This document shows, in pieces, positions 1 to 7,189 of a DNA stretch of 9,383 nucleotides. The DNA lies in NCBI GenBank assembly GCA_013214885.1, contig JABSRS010000114.1, positions 1 through 9,383 of the forward strand, in the 5' to 3' direction. The number at the start of each line of letters is the position of its first letter. Position 1 is the stretch's first letter. The stretch comes from Gammaproteobacteria bacterium (GTDB taxonomy: Bacteria; Pseudomonadota; Gammaproteobacteria; Enterobacterales; Psychrobiaceae). A program made the position numbers and the translations under genes. The notes under the pieces are model-generated. The model was not told where the DNA came from, did not search any database, and worked only from the letters and a program-made list of their open reading frames with translations.

Positions 1-712
1 GGTAGAATTCATGATAATCATTAAGTGGTAAGACAAACTGATGAATGTTACCGAAGTAACCACCAATTAATGCCATCGTTGCTGCAAAATCACTAACTGT
101 GCCATGCTCGCCAAGGAAAGCACCTGCCCACATTAAGGCAATAAGTCCGATAAATAACCAGGTCGTTACCAAGCTTAGTAATCGAACGTAACGAATATTA
201 GTACTGGAATAAACCGCAGCACCAATTACCGCAAAGACTATCAGATAAAAGCTACTAACCACGGTTTCACCGTCGCCTAATTGCGGCAAATACCACGGCA
301 AATTGGTTAGTAATAAGTAGGCTGTAAAAGCACAGGTTCCAATAATTACCACATTATTTATTAATTTGATTAATGGTAATTCGAAAAAGCCCACTCGTGG
401 CTCAATCACACAGAAATAGAAACAGGTCAGGAAGTAAAATCCCCAGATTAAAAAGGCCCAGAAGCCAAATTCAATCGCCAGCGGATTGGTAAAACTGTAT
501 TCAGGGCTCGTTGCTAAATCAGCATAACCAGCGAATTCAGTCAGTGGAAACATAATCAGTCCCACGTCCAATCCAGAGGTAAACAGTATTGCGATGAAGG
601 TAAAGGTTCGAACCGGTGTCACCCCGACACAGCGAACGTTCCCCCATCGATATAATACAAAAGCAATCATTAAAAAAGTAAAAAGTAGTCCGGCTGATAA
701 CCAGGCAGTCAT
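1..712 (-). CDS. BCCT-type (betaine/choline/carnitine) transporter, partial and divergent
   Basis: This is an integral membrane protein; 237 residues are visible and the 3' end runs off the left edge. I translated it by hand. It is almost wholly hydrophobic, with about six membrane segments. The family call rests on motif order: YRWGNVR (residues 21-27), then LFTSGLDVGLIMF (43-55), which matches the LFSAGMGIGLLFW segment of BCCT carriers, then NIRYVRLLS near 156-164, and finally GGYFGNIHQF followed by HEFY at the edge. BCCT proteins import quaternary amines or related zwitterions across the inner membrane using an ion gradient. The start at 712 is preceded by GGGA, and an in-frame stop lies about 24 bases upstream, so no longer start exists. 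As a result the protein begins where the second BCCT helix would normally be and seems to lack the first. It lies 28 bases after betA, so co-transcription is likely. The substrate (choline, betaine or another) is not determined. Confidence 0.66.
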   Translation of the reverse strand, partial: MTAWLSAGLLFTFLMIAFVLYRWGNVRCVGVTPVRTFTFIAILFTSGLDVGLIMFPLTEFAGYADLATSPEYSFTNPLAIEFGFWAFLIWGFYFLTCFYFCVIEPRVGFFELPLIKLINNVVIIGTCAFTAYLLLTNLPWYLPQLGDGETVVSSFYLIVFAVIGAAVYSSTNIRYVRLLSLVTTWLFIGLIALMWAGAFLGEHGTVSDFAATMALIGGYFGNIHQFVLPLNDYHEFY

Positions 713-740
713 ATATTTCCCGTGCCAATATTGGCGTTAA

Positions 741-2432
741 TTAATCGGTGCGGCGCTTAGGCTTACGGCTCCGCTGTTGGTCGAGCTGTGGTGCTAAAAT
801 CACTTGCACATTTGCGGGTGCCAGTAATTGGTTGTTCAAAATAATATCGGCGGCGCGTTCTGCCACCATAATGGTTGGTGCATTTAAATTGCCGTTTGGA
901 ATGGTCGGGAAGATCGACGAATCGACCACTCTTAATCCCTTAATACCATGAACCTTAGTGTCACTATCAACCACGGCCATTTCATCGCTGCCCATTTTAC
1001 AAGAACAAGAAGGATGATAAGCACTTTCGGCAAATTCACGGACAAAAGTATCGATTTCTTCGTCAGTTTGAATGGCAACCCCAGGCTGAATTTCATCGCC
1101 ACGGTACTGATCGAACGCACTTTGACCAATAATTTCGCGGGTTAGTCTAACACAGGCGCGGAAACCTTCTCGGTCATCAGCATGTTCAAGGTAATTGAAT
1201 TTAATCGACGGGAACACTTTTGGATCATTTGAAATCGCTTTAACCGCGCCGCGACTCTTTGGTTTGTTATGACCGATATGCACTTGAAAACCATGACCAG
1301 CAAAGGCTTCTTTACCATCGTAACGCATCGCTGCTGGCAAGAAATGATATTGTAAATCAGGCCAACCAACACCAGGTTTTGAGCGAATGAATCCACACGA
1401 CTCAAAATGATTGGTCGCACCTAGTCCGTCTTTCTTTAGGATCCAGCGCACCCCAATTAGCAATTTACTCCAATAATCGAGCTTGCCATTAAGGGTAATT
1501 GGTTGCTTACATTTATATTGAAAATAGAACTCGAGATGATCTTGGAGGTTTTGACCAACCCCAGCTAACTCGTGTTTAAGCTCAATGCCAGCATCGGCTA
1601 ATACGTCTTTTGGACCAATGCCCGAAAGTTGTAATATATGCGGAGAACCGATTGGACCGGCTGACAAAATAACGTCTTTGCTTGCCGTCACCTCAACAAT
1701 TTTACCCTTACGCTCGTAACGAACGCCCGTGGCTTGCTTACCATCGAGTAACACCTTATGCACTAAAGCGTGGGTAATCACGGTTAAATTTTTGCGTGAC
1801 ATCGCAGGGCGTAAATAAGCGTTAGACGTCGATGCCCGCACGCCGTTTTTAACGGTCATGTGCATTGGCCCAAAGCCTTCTTGCTGAGCGCCATTATAAT
1901 CGTCGGTTGCTAAATAACCTGCTTCGACACCAGCATCAACAAAGGCCTTATACAACGGATTGGCCATTTGGTTACCGTTGTTAACCCCAAGAGGTCCTTC
2001 TTTGCCACGATAGTCATCACCAGCGAAAGCCCAGGTTTCAGCTTTTTTGAAATAAGGTAAACAATGGGCGTAATCCCAATTTTCGGCGCCGTTCTCTTGC
2101 CATTCATCAAAGTCTTTGGCGTGACCACGCACGTAAACCATGCCATTGATAGAAGATGAACCACCGAGTACCTTGCCGCGAGGACAATGCATTTTACGGT
2201 TATTTAAATGGGGTTCTGGCTGGGTTTCGAACTGCCAAGCATATTTCTTGGTATTCATCGGAATAGAGAGCGCGGTGGGCATTTGGATAAAGATACTGCG
2301 ATCTGTGCCGCCGGTTTCAAGGATCAATACTCGATTGTTCGAATCTTCACTTAACCGGTTTGCTAGTACACAACCCGCTGAGCCGGCACCAACTATAATA
2401 TAATCAAAATCGCTTTTACTGCTGTTATTCAT
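741..2432 (-). CDS. betA: choline dehydrogenase (GMC flavoprotein oxidoreductase)
   Basis: It oxidises choline to betaine aldehyde (and can go on to glycine betaine) with FAD, passing electrons to the respiratory chain at the inner membrane. The 563-residue protein matches the usual length of about 556. Visible features are the FAD dinucleotide motif GAGSAG (residues 15-20), GMC signature 1 around [12 protein letters not shown] (86-97), signature 2 [15 protein letters not shown] (259-273), the BetA-type stretch [14 protein letters not shown], the catalytic His473 in [10 protein letters not shown], and the C-terminal NGNLNAPT with its active-site Asn. The region from about 305 to the end closely follows E. 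coli BetA from memory. I chose the ATG at 2432, with GGA ten bases upstream; a TTG at 2468 would add 12 poorly conserved residues. The last ~20 residues form an extra tail ending in a basic cluster (SRKPKRR). It is the middle gene of a likely operon. Choline is the best substrate, although related GMC enzymes act on other alcohols such as 3-hydroxypropionate. Confidence 0.86.
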   Translation of the reverse strand: MNNSSKSDFDYIIVGAGSAGCVLANRLSEDSNNRVLILETGGTDRSIFIQMPTALSIPMNTKKYAWQFETQPEPHLNNRKMHCPRGKVLGGSSSINGMVYVRGHAKDFDEWQENGAENWDYAHCLPYFKKAETWAFAGDDYRGKEGPLGVNNGNQMANPLYKAFVDAGVEAGYLATDDYNGAQQEGFGPMHMTVKNGVRASTSNAYLRPAMSRKNLTVITHALVHKVLLDGKQATGVRYERKGKIVEVTASKDVILSAGPIGSPHILQLSGIGPKDVLADAGIELKHELAGVGQNLQDHLEFYFQYKCKQPITLNGKLDYWSKLLIGVRWILKKDGLGATNHFESCGFIRSKPGVGWPDLQYHFLPAAMRYDGKEAFAGHGFQVHIGHNKPKSRGAVKAISNDPKVFPSIKFNYLEHADDREGFRACVRLTREIIGQSAFDQYRGDEIQPGVAIQTDEEIDTFVREFAESAYHPSCSCKMGSDEMAVVDSDTKVHGIKGLRVVDSSIFPTIPNGNLNAPTIMVAERAADIILNNQLLAPANVQVILAPQLDQQRSRKPKRRTD

Positions 2433-2474
2433 GTAGTTACATTCCAGTGGGCACATTAACGGTGCCAAATATCA

Positions 2475-2501
2475 AAAGGACAACGCACAGCATTGTCCCT
2501 T
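2475..2501 (-). terminator. hairpin with short T-tract between aminotransferase gene and betA
   Basis: Read on the minus strand, AAGGGACAATG pairs with CGTTGTCCTTT around the loop CTGTG. This gives an 11-base-pair stem with two G-U pairs and a 5-base loop, and TTTTGAT runs on from the stem. The T-tract is short and partly inside the stem, so I infer a weak or leaky intrinsic terminator, or an attenuating or RNA-stabilising hairpin, rather than an operon end. It begins about 30 bases after the aminotransferase stop and ends about 40 bases before the betA ATG. Confidence 0.45.
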
Positions 2502-2531
2502 CGAAAAATATAACTATTGATTATACCAAGA

Positions 2532-3857
2532 TTATGATTTTTTAACAGCCTCGGCCATAGATTGCTCGGCTATTTGTTCTAACCATGCTAAATCAACATT
2601 CTTATGCGCTTCACAAATAAACCAAGGTTCGCGAGAATCAGGTTCAAGCATTACGCCGTTTTTAATCAAGTTATGGGCAAATTCAACGTAAAGATCGCTG
2701 TTGGTTTTTTTCCAATCACGGTAGTTTTGTGGCACTTCGTTGCCAAAGTGAATGCCAAACATTGAGTCAGGACCAGCAAAACGATGTTCAATACCAAATT
2801 TGGTAAAGACCCGAGATAATAACTGCTGAATTTGAGCACCAACCTTGTTAATGGTTTCAAGAGCATCAGTTTCACTTAACACAGTCAACGTTGCTTTAGC
2901 CGCGCTGAGTGCAATCATATTCGCGGTATATGTACCACCGTGAGTTACGCCGCCTTCGCCAAAGTTAATCATGTCCATGACATCGGCGCGACCACCAAAG
3001 GCAGCAACAGGGTAACCATTGCCGATTGCTTTTGCGTATGTGGTTAAGTCAGCATGAATACCGTAAAGTTCTTGTACGCCGCCTTTAGCAACGCGGAAAC
3101 CAGTCTTTACTTCATCCATAATTAACAACGAACCGTTGCTATCACAGATATCACGCAGAGTTTGCATATACTCTTGCGTCGATGCAATAGAACCACAGTT
3201 ACCCATGATTGGCTCAATTAAAATCGCGGCAATGTCATCGCCGTGCTCAGCAAACACCGCGTTAAGTGCAGTAATGTCGTTTAGCGGCACACTCACTTGA
3301 TGTTCACGAGTACTTTCTGGAATACCAGCACCAAATGGAATAATAGTTGGCGCGGCTTGAGTCGCAACGTCCCAATTATCAACATCTGATTTCCACATCA
3401 TTTCATCATAAAGACCGTGGAAACCACCTTCGACAACCACAATCTTGTTGCGCTTGGTAAAGCCACGCGCAACGCGCACAGCACCAATAACCGCTTCAGT
3501 GCCTGAGTTAGCGAAACGCATTTTTTCAATGTTAGGACATAGCTTTTTAACTAGGCTAACCACTTCTGAATCAAGACCGGTTGAGAAACCCGAAATAGTA
3601 CCAACATTAGTGATTGCATCAATGACGGCCTGGTCAACACGCGAATCACGGTAACCTAAAATAATTGGACCATACGCGAGACGAAAATCGACAAAAGTTT
3701 GATCATCACAATCGGTGATGGTGCAGCCTTTCATGCTTTTCAAAAATACAGTGTTGTCTTCACCCCAGTAACGATAGCTATCGGCAACACCCATTGGCAT
3801 GTGAGTGTGGGCCTGTTTTAACATCGCAGCGCTAGCGACTTTATTGGTATCAGTCAT
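2532..3857 (-). CDS. class III PLP-dependent aminotransferase, glutamate-1-semialdehyde aminomutase-like, substrate unknown
   Basis: A 441-residue cytosolic fold-type I PLP enzyme. Visible motifs are SGTEA (residues 118-122) for the PLP phosphate, GGFHG (134-138), the cofactor-ring Asp248 in LLIMDEVKTGFR, the Schiff-base Lys276 in TTYAKAIGNGYP, and HGGTYTAN (306-313). Overall layout and length fit the HemL-like branch of class III aminotransferases, which also includes beta-amino-acid transaminases such as the beta-phenylalanine enzyme of Variovorax. The lysine context AKAIGNGYPVAA differs from the GKIIGGGxPVGA of true HemL, and the gene sits with betA and a transporter rather than with haem genes, so I do not call it hemL. 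The ATG at 3857 has GAGA at a suitable distance. It is the first gene of the likely operon, behind a promoter at 3924-3952. Amino donor and acceptor cannot be read from sequence; an omega-amino or beta-amino acid is a reasonable guess. Confidence 0.82.
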   Translation of the reverse strand: MTDTNKVASAAMLKQAHTHMPMGVADSYRYWGEDNTVFLKSMKGCTITDCDDQTFVDFRLAYGPIILGYRDSRVDQAVIDAITNVGTISGFSTGLDSEVVSLVKKLCPNIEKMRFANSGTEAVIGAVRVARGFTKRNKIVVVEGGFHGLYDEMMWKSDVDNWDVATQAAPTIIPFGAGIPESTREHQVSVPLNDITALNAVFAEHGDDIAAILIEPIMGNCGSIASTQEYMQTLRDICDSNGSLLIMDEVKTGFRVAKGGVQELYGIHADLTTYAKAIGNGYPVAAFGGRADVMDMINFGEGGVTHGGTYTANMIALSAAKATLTVLSETDALETINKVGAQIQQLLSRVFTKFGIEHRFAGPDSMFGIHFGNEVPQNYRDWKKTNSDLYVEFAHNLIKNGVMLEPDSREPWFICEAHKNVDLAWLEQIAEQSMAEAVKKS

Positions 3858-3923
3858 TTAAAAAATCTCAATCAATGGTACGGCGATCAACTAGCTTAAG
3901 CAGATGACCAATTTATGGGCGGC

Positions 3924-3952
3924 ATAATACCTCTAGAGCCAAAAGATGGAAA
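3924..3952 (-). promoter_or_regulatory. candidate sigma70 promoter for the aminotransferase-betA-BCCT operon
   Basis: On the minus strand, TTTCCA (3947-3952, 4 of 6 to the -35 consensus) is followed after exactly 17 bases by TATTAT (3924-3929, 5 of 6 to the -10). Transcription would start near 3917 and leave a leader of about 60 bases before the ATG at 3857. Prediction is by eye only. Confidence 0.45.
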
Positions 3953-4098
3953 GAATAAAAAGCTGCTTTTTCTAAATAATGCGAGCTATAGCAATTACAT
4001 TGTATGAGTGATCAACTAATTAGCGTGGAAACAGACTAATAATATACCAATTGCTAATTGTGTTTTTAACCCCATAGATATTGAACTGTATTTTTTGA

Positions 4099-4114
4099 AA
4101 CATTATGTTAACAT
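4099..4114. repeat. overlapping AACAT/ATGTT inverted repeats, possible operator
   Basis: Three half-sites alternate in orientation: AACAT (4099-4103), ATGTT (4105-4109), AACAT (4110-4114). The first two form a perfect inverted repeat with a one-base centre, and the last two form the 10-base palindrome ATGTTAACAT. A weak promoter-like pair, TTGAAC (4081-4086) and TATGTT (4104-4109) with 17-base spacing, overlaps it. This could be a regulator site between the divergent genes, but AT-rich DNA yields such repeats by chance. The rest of 3858-4197 shows no gene. Confidence 0.25.
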
Positions 4115-4124
4115 TTTAGCGCTG

Positions 4125-4154
4125 TTGCCATTAAGAGCGACACATTAAATTAAT
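4125..4154 (+). promoter_or_regulatory. candidate promoter for the Cache-HAMP-PAS-GGDEF-EAL locus
   Basis: TTGCCA (4125-4130, 5 of 6 to the -35) is followed after 18 bases by ATTAAT (4149-4154, 4 of 6 to the -10). Its start point would be some 35 bases upstream of the ATG at 4198. The -10 is weak, and the TTGAAC/TATGTT pair at 4081-4109 is an alternative. Confidence 0.3.
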
Positions 4155-4188
4155 CATAATGCAGTAACTATTGCCACTGTTTATTAGT

Positions 4189-4194
4189 GGGGGA
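4189..4194 (+). promoter_or_regulatory. ribosome binding site of the 4198 gene
   Basis: GGGGGA lies three bases before the ATG at 4198. This purine-rich run, though close to the start, supports that start codon. Confidence 0.55.
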
Positions 4195-4197
4195 TAA

Positions 4198-5583
4198 ATG
4201 AAAAAGATCCGACGTTTTTTTAATAAATCAATTGTAACCAATACGTTAATCACCGTAGGCGTTCGAATAGCGCTGGTGATTACTCTACTCACCTCTTTAA
4301 GTTATTTCCATATTTACTCTCAGATAGCCACGGCTAAGCTGGCCGAGTTACAAAGTTTTGCTCAGGAGCGAGGACTAAGAGAGAGTCAGATATTTAGGCT
4401 GGCGCACGATAATCATCAGCTGTTAAAGCAAGATATCCTTAATTCTTACCAAGCAGGGGTTAATCAAACCCTCTTGACTCAATTCGAGCACGATTTCGAG
4501 CGCCAACCAGATGGTGCGATTCGGGTTGCTGGTGATAATTTTGATGCCAATCATACGTCAGGGATGTGGATTGCCGCCGATGTCGAGTTAACCGACGATA
4601 TCAAGCATAAGGCCGTGCTGTTTAGCCGCCTAGTTGCACAATATGGCAAAAGTTGGCGTAACCGTTTTACCAATACCTATGCCATCGGACCTGAAAATTT
4701 TGCCGCGGTTTATTGGCCAGAAATCCCAGATTTTTCTGACCGAATATCTAGCGATTTTGACATGCGCCAGCAAGAATATTTTGCTATATCAACCCAAGAA
4801 AACAATCCGTCACAGCAAACTGTTTGGACTGGGATCTATCGCGATCAACAGGCTGATATGTGGATGGTATCAGTTGAAACGCCCATTTATAGTCAGCAGC
4901 AGCACATCGCAACTATTGGCAATGATATTTCGATAGATCAGTTGTTCCAAAGAACAGTCTCTGACAAATATCAGGGCAGCTATAACATCATATTTCGCGA
5001 TGATGGCCGACTCATTGTCCACCCTCATTATGTTGAACAACTAAAAGCCAGTGAAGGTAATTTTTATATTAGCCAAGATGGTGACAGCTCATTAAAAGCT
5101 ATATATCAAACAGTAATCGGCCGCCAATCTGAGCAACAATTACTAGAACTCGATCAATTAGATGCTTATTTAATTGTTACCCGAATATCTGGGCCTGAGT
5201 GGTTTTATATTCGGGTTATTCCAAAAGCCCATATTGCTGACCTTGCTTCAAGTACCGCAGCGATAGTATTTTTGTTTGGCTTACTCGCTCTGATTATCGA
5301 ATTACTCGTATTATGCGCTGTGATGAAGAGAAAAATCACCTGGCCCCTATTGCAATTAACCCGGGCAACGATGGCAGTAACTCGTGGTTACAAAGCACAG
5401 GAGCTTGACGGTCAACGCCCCGATGAACTTGGCCGTTTAGCCCGCTCCTTTAACAAGATGAGTCAGCGCTTGGCTAAACGAGACTTCGAGCTCGCCCAAT
5501 CAGCCAATAGCCTGCAAGACAAGTTACATCAACTTGAAAGTAGTGGCTATTGTCTCAATGGATGGCAAAATTATCCAAGCTAA
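4198..5583 (+). CDS. N-terminal sensor half of a frameshifted dCache-HAMP-PAS-GGDEF-EAL protein
   Basis: The reading frame gives 461 residues and is the input part of a membrane-bound cyclic-di-GMP enzyme. A first membrane helix lies at about residues 17-37. A periplasmic domain follows at about 45-345, with a dCache-like pattern: WPEIPDFSDR, DFDMRQQEYF (187-196), NNP, VWTGIYRD, MWMVSVETPIYS, and IGNDISIDQLF (230-240). The second helix is at about 351-376, and a HAMP domain at about 377-430 contains RPDELGRLARSFNKM. A short coiled segment ends at HQLE (444-447). The last 14 residues (SSGYCLNGWQNYPS) are out-of-frame sequence, because the correct continuation (VVAIVSMDGKII, a PAS start) lies in the next frame. 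Without its output half this product could sense but not signal. The ligand is unknown; dCache domains often bind small molecules such as amino acids or amines. It diverges from the betA-type operon across 340 bases. Confidence 0.8.
   Translation: MKKIRRFFNKSIVTNTLITVGVRIALVITLLTSLSYFHIYSQIATAKLAELQSFAQERGLRESQIFRLAHDNHQLLKQDILNSYQAGVNQTLLTQFEHDFERQPDGAIRVAGDNFDANHTSGMWIAADVELTDDIKHKAVLFSRLVAQYGKSWRNRFTNTYAIGPENFAAVYWPEIPDFSDRISSDFDMRQQEYFAISTQENNPSQQTVWTGIYRDQQADMWMVSVETPIYSQQQHIATIGNDISIDQLFQRTVSDKYQGSYNIIFRDDGRLIVHPHYVEQLKASEGNFYISQDGDSSLKAIYQTVIGRQSEQQLLELDQLDAYLIVTRISGPEWFYIRVIPKAHIADLASSTAAIVFLFGLLALIIELLVLCAVMKRKITWPLLQLTRATMAVTRGYKAQELDGQRPDELGRLARSFNKMSQRLAKRDFELAQSANSLQDKLHQLESSGYCLNGWQNYPS
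5534..5545 (+). other. frameshift site splitting the Cache-HAMP half from the PAS-GGDEF-EAL half
   Basis: In the upstream frame the codons are CTT GAA AGT AGT; in the downstream frame the same bases read AAA GTA GTG GCT. Deleting one A from the AAA run at 5537-5539 gives Q-L-E-V-V-A-I-V-S and joins both parts into one 996-residue protein of ordinary architecture. A two-base insertion would also restore the frame. The run of three A is short, so either a real mutation or an assembly error is possible. I see no known programmed-frameshift signal here. Confidence 0.75.
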
Positions 5584-7189
5584 CTCAAATATGTGCAAAA
5601 CATTTGGTTATAGCTCAGCCGAGCTCCATCAATTAATGTTCGAACAATTAGTTCATCCCAATGAGCGTCATTTAAGTAGCAGTAAGCTAGCGGCTATTGC
5701 TGCTGGGACATCCACTAGTTATCAAGCAGAGCGGATCCTGCAATGCAAAGATCAGACCTTACTGTGGTGCGATATCAGTGTTTTTGTCCAGCATGATCAG
5801 CACCAGAAACCCGATTACATATTTATTCAATGCATGGATATTACCAAACGTAAACAGGCAGAAAAGAAACTAAACCGACTGGCCTTTCATGATCCCCTAA
5901 CCAGTCTGGCCAACCGCACTTTGCTGCTTAAGTTTTTAGATCAAGCCATTCATCGCTACCAGCGCAATCATGACCACAAATTTGCGGTGTTATTTCTCGA
6001 TTTAGATGGCTTTAAGCTAGTCAATGATAGTCTTGGTCATCTCGAAGGCGATAATTTGTTAGTGGCGATTGCCCAACGACTGCAACAGGAAACTCGAGGG
6101 TCCGATACGCTGGCACGATTTGGCGGCGATGAATTTTGCATCTTACTCAATGACATATCAGGTCAAGACCAAGCAATTGAACTAGCGAAACGGATCAATA
6201 AAGCACTAAACTTGCCTTTTATAATAGCTAATGAAGTCATTAACACCACCACGAGCATCGGTATTGTGATTGCCAGTGACAAGCTAGCTAAAGCTCAAGA
6301 TTATCTGCGTGATGCCGACAGTGCAATGTATCACGCCAAACATCAGGGGCGCGGTCGCTATGCAATATTTGATGCTAGTATGCACATGCAAGCCAAACAT
6401 CAACTTAGACTACGTAACGAATTAAGCAGAGCTTTTGAACAGCAACAGTTTGTACCTTTCTATCAACCTATTATTTGCATCGACACGGGACAGATATGTG
6501 GATTTGAATCGCTCGTACGTTGGCAGCATCCTGAACGAGGATTATTGAGTCCGCTGCAGTTTTTAAGTATCGTTGAGGAAATCCATCGCATCGCTGAAAT
6601 CGACTATTATATGCTCGATTTAGCGATAGCTCAGGTGGTACGCTGGCGCAAACAGTTTGGCCTGGACGAACTCACTATCAGCTGTAATTGCTCCAGTGAA
6701 ATGCTTTCAAGTTATAAAGTCATTGAACGGATCAATAACTTATTAACAGAGTATCAACTACCAGCTCATTGCCTTAATCTTGAACTTACCGAAAGCGTGC
6801 TAATAAATGATCCAGAAACTACGCTGTCAATTCTTGAGCAGTTACAACAGCTGGGCGTTAATATTCATCTCGATGATTTCGGAACAGGTTACTCGTCATT
6901 GAGTTATCTCCATCGCTTTCCAATCCATAACATTAAGATTGATCGCAGCTTTGTCAGTCGAATACTCGACAGCAACAAAGATCACGCGATTGTCGAGAGT
7001 ATCGTTCTGTTGGCCAACCGTCTCGGGATCACCATCACTGCAGAAGGCGTAGAGAGTCACCAGCAATACCTGATCCTAAAACAAATTGGCGTCACAAAAA
7101 CCCAAGGTTACTATCACGGCAAGCCTGTCGATGCCCAAGCTACTTTTTTACTGCTTGAGCAAGCATCAGCAACTATGGAATTGGATTAA
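5534..7189 (+). CDS. C-terminal output half: PAS-GGDEF-EAL cyclic-di-GMP synthase/phosphodiesterase
   Basis: Counting from the TTG at 5534 there are 551 residues. A PAS domain covers about 1-105 (SMDGKIIQAN, FGYSSAEL, HPNERH, MDITKRKQAE). GGDEF covers about 115-280, with the intact motif FGGDEF (196-201) and the inhibitory-site RGSD (188-191) five residues before it. EAL covers about 310-545, with every expected catalytic residue: E325 in FESLVRW, N385, E417 in LELTE, D447-D448 in DDFGTGYSS, K468 in KID, E504 in AEGVE and Q524 in QGYYHGKP. So both making and breaking cyclic-di-GMP look possible. As a separate gene it has no good start or ribosome site; TTG 5534 or ATG 5558 would cut into the PAS start. 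It is best read as the rest of the gene that begins at 4198. Its stop lies inside the 3' end of the opposite-strand gene. Confidence 0.85.
   Translation: MKVVAIVSMDGKIIQANSNMCKTFGYSSAELHQLMFEQLVHPNERHLSSSKLAAIAAGTSTSYQAERILQCKDQTLLWCDISVFVQHDQHQKPDYIFIQCMDITKRKQAEKKLNRLAFHDPLTSLANRTLLLKFLDQAIHRYQRNHDHKFAVLFLDLDGFKLVNDSLGHLEGDNLLVAIAQRLQQETRGSDTLARFGGDEFCILLNDISGQDQAIELAKRINKALNLPFIIANEVINTTTSIGIVIASDKLAKAQDYLRDADSAMYHAKHQGRGRYAIFDASMHMQAKHQLRLRNELSRAFEQQQFVPFYQPIICIDTGQICGFESLVRWQHPERGLLSPLQFLSIVEEIHRIAEIDYYMLDLAIAQVVRWRKQFGLDELTISCNCSSEMLSSYKVIERINNLLTEYQLPAHCLNLELTESVLINDPETTLSILEQLQQLGVNIHLDDFGTGYSSLSYLHRFPIHNIKIDRSFVSRILDSNKDHAIVESIVLLANRLGITITAEGVESHQQYLILKQIGVTKTQGYYHGKPVDAQATFLLLEQASATMELD
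7173..7189. other. 17-base tail-to-tail overlap of two cyclic-di-GMP genes
   Basis: The plus-strand gene ends at TAA 7187-7189 and the minus-strand gene ends at TAG, which occupies 7173-7175. The last codons of both genes therefore share the same DNA. No terminator hairpin is visible between them, so transcripts probably run antisense into each other. Confidence 0.85.

Noticed and set aside
537..728. 63-residue minus-strand open frame at the left end
   Set aside because: It overlaps the transporter start in another frame, and the transporter frame gives a coherent membrane protein.
932..2403. Several short open frames on both strands inside betA
   Set aside because: They are frame shadows; the betA frame carries the FAD and GMC motifs throughout.
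2433..2468. Earlier TTG start for betA
   Set aside because: It would add 12 residues rich in Cys, Met and Pro that do not belong to the family N-terminus; the ATG at 2432 has a usable ribosome site.
2532..3857. Annotation as hemL (glutamate-1-semialdehyde aminomutase)
   Set aside because: Lysine context and gene neighbourhood do not fit haem synthesis, although the family relationship is clear.
3957..3971. AAAAAG-CTG-CTTTTT inverted repeat as a terminator
   Set aside because: The stem has a single G-C pair and a 3-base loop, and no gene ends nearby.
3885..4018. Direct repeat GATCAACTA (3885-3893 and 4010-4018)
   Set aside because: Nine bases in two copies 125 apart is close to chance and shows no symmetry or further copies.
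5520..5560. Programmed ribosomal frameshift joining the two halves
   Set aside because: No known slippery sequence, stop-codon pause or downstream structure is apparent; a mutation or sequence error explains it more simply.
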